NCBI GenBank assembly: GCA_028641055.1
Contig: CM054058.1
Coordinates: 243,584,187 to 243,648,186, forward strand
Direction: 5' to 3'
Source of the DNA: Alopecurus myosuroides
Taxonomy: Eukaryota; Streptophyta; Magnoliopsida; Poales; Poaceae
Length of the DNA: 64,000 nucleotides
The position numbers and the translations under genes are program-made. Positions 58,877 through 64,000 of this stretch are shown piece after piece. Every line of letters starts with the position of its first letter. Position 1 is the stretch's first letter. Under the pieces are notes generated by a model. The model was not told where the DNA came from. It ran no database searches and was given only the letters and a program-made list of their open reading frames with translations.

Positions 58877-61800
58877 TCATATGCCTAGGCATCGAATGCC
58901 CATGCCTCTCGTGTGCGCCTCATGCTTAGGCTGTGGTAGCGCCTTTGTCAACGGATCTGCAATGTTTGCATCCGTGTGTACTTTGCATAACTTGATATCA
59001 CCTTGTTCGACAAACTAGCGAATAAGGTGGTAACGCATGAGTATATGTTTGTTCTTCTGGTGTTGTCTAGGTTCCTTGGCTTGTGCGATAGCACCATTGT
59101 TGTGACAATATACGTCCAAAGGATTGGACGCGCCCTGAACCACACCAAGATCTATCAGGAGGTTCCTGATCCAAACAGCTTCCTTTGCAGCCTCTGAGGC
59201 AGCAATATACTCAGCCTCTGTTGTAGATGCAGACACCGTATCTTGCTTGGAACTCTTCCAGCTCACAGCTCCTCCGTTCATTACGAACACGTATCCAGAT
59301 TGCGTACGAGAATCATCTGAGTCGGTGAGATAACTCGCATCCGTGTAACCCTTTACACTGAATTCCTCATCACCTCCATAAACTAGGGATATTTCCTTAG
59401 TATTTCTCAAGTACTTAAGAATGTTTTTAACCGCTGCCCAGTGGGCTTCGCCAGGGTCAGCCTGGTATCTGCTCGTAACACTTAGAGCATAGGAAATATC
59501 TAGCCTAGTACAAATCATGGCATACATGATGGATCCGATTGCCGAATCATACAGGATCACACTCATCCGACTTCGCTCATCATTCGTCGAAGGACACTGA
59601 GTCTTGCTATGTTTTATGCCGTGGGACATCGGTAAGAATCCCTTCTTGGACTCTTCCATTTTGAATTTCTTTAAAACCTTGTCCATATATGTACTCTGAC
59701 TCAATCCAATGAGCTGCCTGGATCTATCTCTATAGATTCTGATTCCTAATATGTAAGTCGCCTCACCCAAATCCTTCATTGAGAAACTCCTTTCCAATGA
59801 CTCTTTGGTTTCTTGCAACATCATGACATCATTTCCAATCAGTAATATGTCATCCACATATAAGATTAGAAAGTTTACTTTGCTCCCACTAAACTTCTTG
59901 TATAAACAAGAATCATGATCGCTCTTGATGAAGCCAAACGATTTGACTACCTCATCAAAGCGAATGTTCCAACTCCGAGATGCTTGCTTCAACCCATAAA
60001 TGGATTTATGAAGTTTGCATACCCTGTCAGCGTTAGCTGGATCGACAAAACTTTCGGGCTGTATCATATACACGTCCTCAGTTAAATTTCTATTAAGGAA
60101 AGCCGTTTTGACATCCATCTGCCATATCTCATAGTCGAAATAGGCTGCTATGGCTAACATGATTTGAATTGATTTAAGCATCGCTACAGGCGAGAATGTC
60201 TCGTCGTAGTCAACTCCGTGAACCTGTCGGAACCCCTTCGCGACAAGTCGTGCTTTATAGACGGAAATATTTCCATCCATATCAATTTTCTTCTTAAAGA
60301 CCCATTGGCACTCGACGGGTCTTGCACCTTCAGGCAGATCAACCAAGTTCCAAACTTGGTTTTCATCCATGGACTTTAACTCGGATCTCATGGCTCCAAG
60401 CCATGACTCGGAATCAGATCCCACCATCGCTTCCGAATAAGTTGCCGGCTCATTACTGTCTAACAGTAAAACATCACGAGCATTTTGTAATCTGGCAGAT
60501 CTCCGTGGTTCAGGTGCTGTTACTGGTGTAGGTACCACGACCGGCTCAGCCTCCAAGGCGTTCGCCAACTCGCCCCTAGCCGGTTCCTCTCGAATTTCTT
60601 CGAGTTGCACTGTGCTCCCACTGACTTCCCGATTGAGAAACTCTTTCTCAAGGAAGACACCATTCCGAGCGACAAACACTTTGCCCTCTTCCCGGTTGTA
60701 GAAGTAGTACCCCAAGGTTTCCCTCGGATACCCCACGAAAATACACTTATCCGACTTGGGCGTGAGCTTGTCCGACTGAAGTCGCTTGACAAATGCTTCA
60801 CAACCCCAAATCTTAAGAAAAGACAAACTTGGCTTTTTAACAGTCCACATCTCATGTGGTGTCTTCTCTACTCACTTTGATGGTACTCTGTTTAGTGTGA
60901 ACGCTGCAGTTTCTAGACAATAACACCAAAATAATAAAGGTAGATTTGTCCGACTCATCATTGATCGTACCATGTCCAATAGGGTCCGATTTCTCCGTTC
61001 CGATACACCGTTTCTATGCGGTGTACCCGGCGGAGTGAGTTGAGGAACTATTCCACAACTCTTTAGATGGTCATCAAACTCATGGCTCATGTACTCGCCT
61101 CCACGGTCCGACCGTAGAAACTTTATTTTCTTGCCGAGTTGATTTTGTACCTCACTCTGGAATTCCTTGAACTTTTCAAAGGCTTCCGACTTGTGTTTCA
61201 TTAAAAAGATATATCCATACCTACTCAAATCATCAGTGAAGGTAATGAAGTACTCATAACCACCTCTGGCTGTCGTGCTCATTGGACCACATACATCACT
61301 ATGTATTAGTTCCAACAAGTCGGACACCCTTTCACAACTCCTTGCAAAAGGTGTCTTGGTCATTTTGCCTAGTAAGCATGATTCGCATGTCTCGAATGAC
61401 TCTAAGTCGAACGAAGTTAAAAGTCCATCATCATGGAGCTTCTTCATGCGCTTCCAACTTATATGACCAAGCCGACCGTGCCAAAAGTAAGTCATATTCA
61501 GATCATTTGGTTTCAACCTTTTAACATTTATGTTATAGACCGATTCACTATCAAGATTTAAAATAAATAACCCGTTCTGAACGGGTGCAAAGCCATGAAA
61601 CATATCTTTCAAATATAAAGAACAACCATTATTCTTAATATTCGACTCATAACCTTGTCTCATCAAACATGAGGCGAAAATAATGTTTCGACTAAGCGCT
61701 GGAACATAATAACAATTATTCAGTTCCAATAAAAATCCTGAAGGTAAATGAAGTTGCATCGTGCCGACTTCCAACGCGGCGACTCTCGCCTTGTTGCCGA

Positions 61801-62818
61801 CCCGAATATCAACCTCTCCTCTTGCCACGCTCCTAGTTCTTACCAGTCCCTGCAACGTGTTGCATATGTGAATAACTGATCCGGTATCATATACCCAAGA
61901 ACTATTAGGCGCATCAGCAAGATAAATGTCTATAAAATTGCACACAAGCGTACCTGAGTTGGAAGTCACACCTCCACTCTTGGCTCTGTCAGCCAAATAC
62001 TTGGTGCAGTTCCTCTTCTAGTGGCCATCTTGCTTGTAATAGAAGCAATTGGCTCCGGCTGTAGGAGAAGGCTTAGTCTCTGAGGGAGCACTCTGGACAG
62101 GGCCATGGGCGCTACCTCCTAACTTATCCTTCTTGTTCTTAGTCCAAGAACCTTTCTTGAACTTAGCCTTATTCTGCACAATCAACACTTGACTGGCGCC
62201 TTTCTTGATATCAGCCTCTGCCGTTTTGAGCATCCCATGTAATTCAGTGATACTCTTATCCATACCATGCATATGGTAGTTCGAGATGAACAGACCATAC
62301 GCACTAGGAAGAGAGTTCAGAATTATATCAGTAGTGAACTCTTCGTTAATTGGGAAGCCCAGCCGATCCAAATACTGTATGTAACCAATCATCTTGATTA
62401 CATGCGGACTCAGTGGATCGCCGTCTTTCAGCTTACAACCAAGCAAAGCTTGAGAGACTTGATACCTCTTGGTCTTTGCCTGAGCCTGGAACACACTTTT
62501 GAGGCTTTCGATCATATCGTAGGCCTCAACATTCTCGAACTGCTGCTGCAAGTCCGGTTCCATGTGTGCAAGCATAAGACGGCTAATTTCCGTAGACTCG
62601 TCTCTAGTCTTACGGTAGGCATTCATGACAGCGACAGTCGCATCGTCATCCGACTCTTCTGGAAGTGGAGTTTCTAGAACATGTTCTTTCTTGTCATGCT
62701 TGAGGACTATCCTCAGATTACGGTACCAGTTGGTGAAATTAGTTCCATTAAGCTTATCTTTCTCTAGGATTGACCTCAACGCAAAAGTGGACAACTGAGG
62801 AAGGTTGCTAGGTGCCAT
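58877..62818 (-). pseudogene. Ty1/copia gag-pol polyprotein with three in-frame stops
   Basis: One frame of 1313 codons from MAPSNLPQ (62818) to the stop at 58877-58879, interrupted by TAG 62018-62020, TGA 60872-60874 and TAG 59015-59017. Order: UBN2/gag, zinc knuckle (CFYYKQDGH, so the second Cys is Tyr, and the first stop falls inside the knuckle), protease (VYDTGSVIHIC), HHCC region (WHGRLGHIS ... CESCLLGK), integrase (HSDVCGP, RSDRGGEY, NGVSERRNRT), RT (FLILYVDDILLIGND, about 59855) and RNase H (GYTDASYLTD, STTEAEYIAASEA). All domains are present and in copia order (integrase before RT). Base changes, not deletions, have killed it. Confidence 0.92.
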
Positions 62819-64000
62819 TGATCTACAACAGAAAATATGCAAAACACTTAAGACATGTATTCATAAAAGAGCAGGCATATTAAACGTTTTAATACTTATG
62901 CTCCCACTAGAACCAACACCCCTCCGATTGTTGCTAAGTGATTCAAAATCCTAAATAAGCGAGCCGACTAGTGAGCTTTAGCATCACCGCTAGCCGTCAA
63001 GTGATCTAGGTAGGCAACACCTTGCCAATCGTATCCAATACGACTCCTGTTAGCTGGGTGACATCACATGCCCCGGCTCCCAACCTACCTCGCCCCAAAC
63101 CACACAACCGTTGTGATGGACTCGTCTAGATTACCAAGTGCTTCTGCTTGTAAGAGTCCGACTCAAACCCACCTAACCGGAAAGAATTGGTAGCACCTCA
63201 ATTTTATTAGCCCACTACCAAGAATGTCTGACTTGTGATGGTGCAGCACTGGCGGGGCGACCGACTAGACCTTCTTTGAGGGATTAAAGAATCTACCAAC
63301 TATCTAAATAGAGGTAAACAGAGACATAACAATAACACAAATAAAGCAATTATAATGTGAAATGGTATGGTTCTCTTCATGGTGATCTCCATCTCCACAA
63401 AGCTTGTAAGTCGACTCGTGCCAACTCTTGTCACGTGCCATCTTACTCCATGTAGCCGACTTGTACACCGGGTTCTCTAACAAGCTACACTATCTAGTAA
63501 ATCAAAGATTACATAGAGAATCCGACATGCAGACCGGTATACAATAAAATGACAGCACCTAGGCTCCAGCCGGCTGACAAAAACATGATACGCAGATCAT
63601 GTATGGATTACACACATCACATGCATATAAGTCATACCATTCACAACATCCTGCAAAAACAAGTTATGCATAGACACGATATCTACCGGCGTTGTGAAAC
63701 TCGCAACGACATCTAAGGCGCTACAACAGGGCGAAGCCGGCGTTCCGATTTTACCCGAATCTGATCCGTATTCCGATTCGACCAAACTCTTTGATCTTCG
63801 ATCACCGCAATTGGATTTATGTGTCACGGTATACCCCGATGGCGGAAACCGACCGGTAGGGGTATGTTGTTTCTCGACCTTAGTAGTATGATCACAGAAA
63901 CCTGATCATCCATTAACCCCGAGTACGATTGATCCAATCAACCTTGTACAAAACCGATCTATCTCATAGAACGACCACCAAAACAGCAATTAGATCACAT
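62819..64000 (-). other. 5' leader of the copia element
   Basis: About 1.2 kb without a supported gene on either strand. No initiator-tRNA primer site (TGGTATCAGAGC, either strand) was found, so this is still internal sequence. Confidence 0.6.

Larger units (their letters stand above)
57513..64000 (-). mobile_element. Ty1/copia retrotransposon inserted in the CACTA relic; 5' LTR beyond window
   Basis: Contains 3' LTR, full-length but stopped gag-pol, and a leader of at least 1180 bp (62819-64000). The leader has no coding signal and no primer site, so the primer site and 5' LTR lie past 64000. Its left end at 57513 interrupts CACTA transposase coding sequence, so it is the younger of the two. 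Confidence 0.88.

Noticed and set aside
1..64000. CRISPR arrays, bacterial operons or phage genes
   Set aside because: Spliced eukaryotic genes and plant transposons throughout; no regularly spaced short repeats.

Overview
This is plant nuclear DNA, almost certainly from a Triticeae grass (wheat, Aegilops, barley or rye group). It holds one large intron-rich host gene in a sea of nested transposable elements. A Sabrina-like LTR, an Au-SINE-like repeat, Stowaway MITEs and a CACTA fragment all point to this group. All calls come from reading the sequence; family names that would need a database match are given cautiously.

Host genes. The main gene (16131-27282, + strand, 14 exons, 1233 codons) is a haemerythrin/CHY zinc-finger/RING protein of the HRZ/BRUTUS family, the iron-sensing E3 ubiquitin ligases. 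It closely matches HRZ1 in length and domain order. A small two-helix membrane protein gene with a TATA box lies at 53325-53675. A fragment of a coatomer beta-subunit gene sits at 52719-52940.

Left flank (1-15070). Three LTR elements are nested. Element A (ends at 3414) lies in the gag of element B (3415-6124, minus), which lies in the leader of gag-protease element C (6125-11752, plus). To the right is a repeat pair (about 11.8-14.8 kb). One copy is split by a Sabrina-like LTR-plus-leader insertion with a 5-bp target duplication.

Right flank of HRZ1 (27283-32692). A Harbinger-type fragment is followed by element D, an inverted relative of C. C and D share LTR, leader and protease but carry different gag modules.

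MULE (33513-52592). A Mutator-like element has about 155-bp terminal inverted repeats and a perfect 9-bp target duplication. It carries a broken GRF zinc-finger gene (+), a broken MuDR-type transposase (-), and a block with an AP2/ERF-like gene and a coiled-coil gene (+). A young gypsy element, E (36119-46857, 5-bp duplication CCCAA), split the transposase. E carries gag-protease-partial RT on the minus strand, a separate spliced antisense gene on the plus strand, and a nested solo LTR (40451-41316, duplication ACCAT).

Right end (54280-64000). A 34-base poly-G tract and a scrambled LINE fragment lead into a CACTA transposase relic. A copia element (57513 to past the window end, minus) with three in-frame stops interrupts the CACTA relic.
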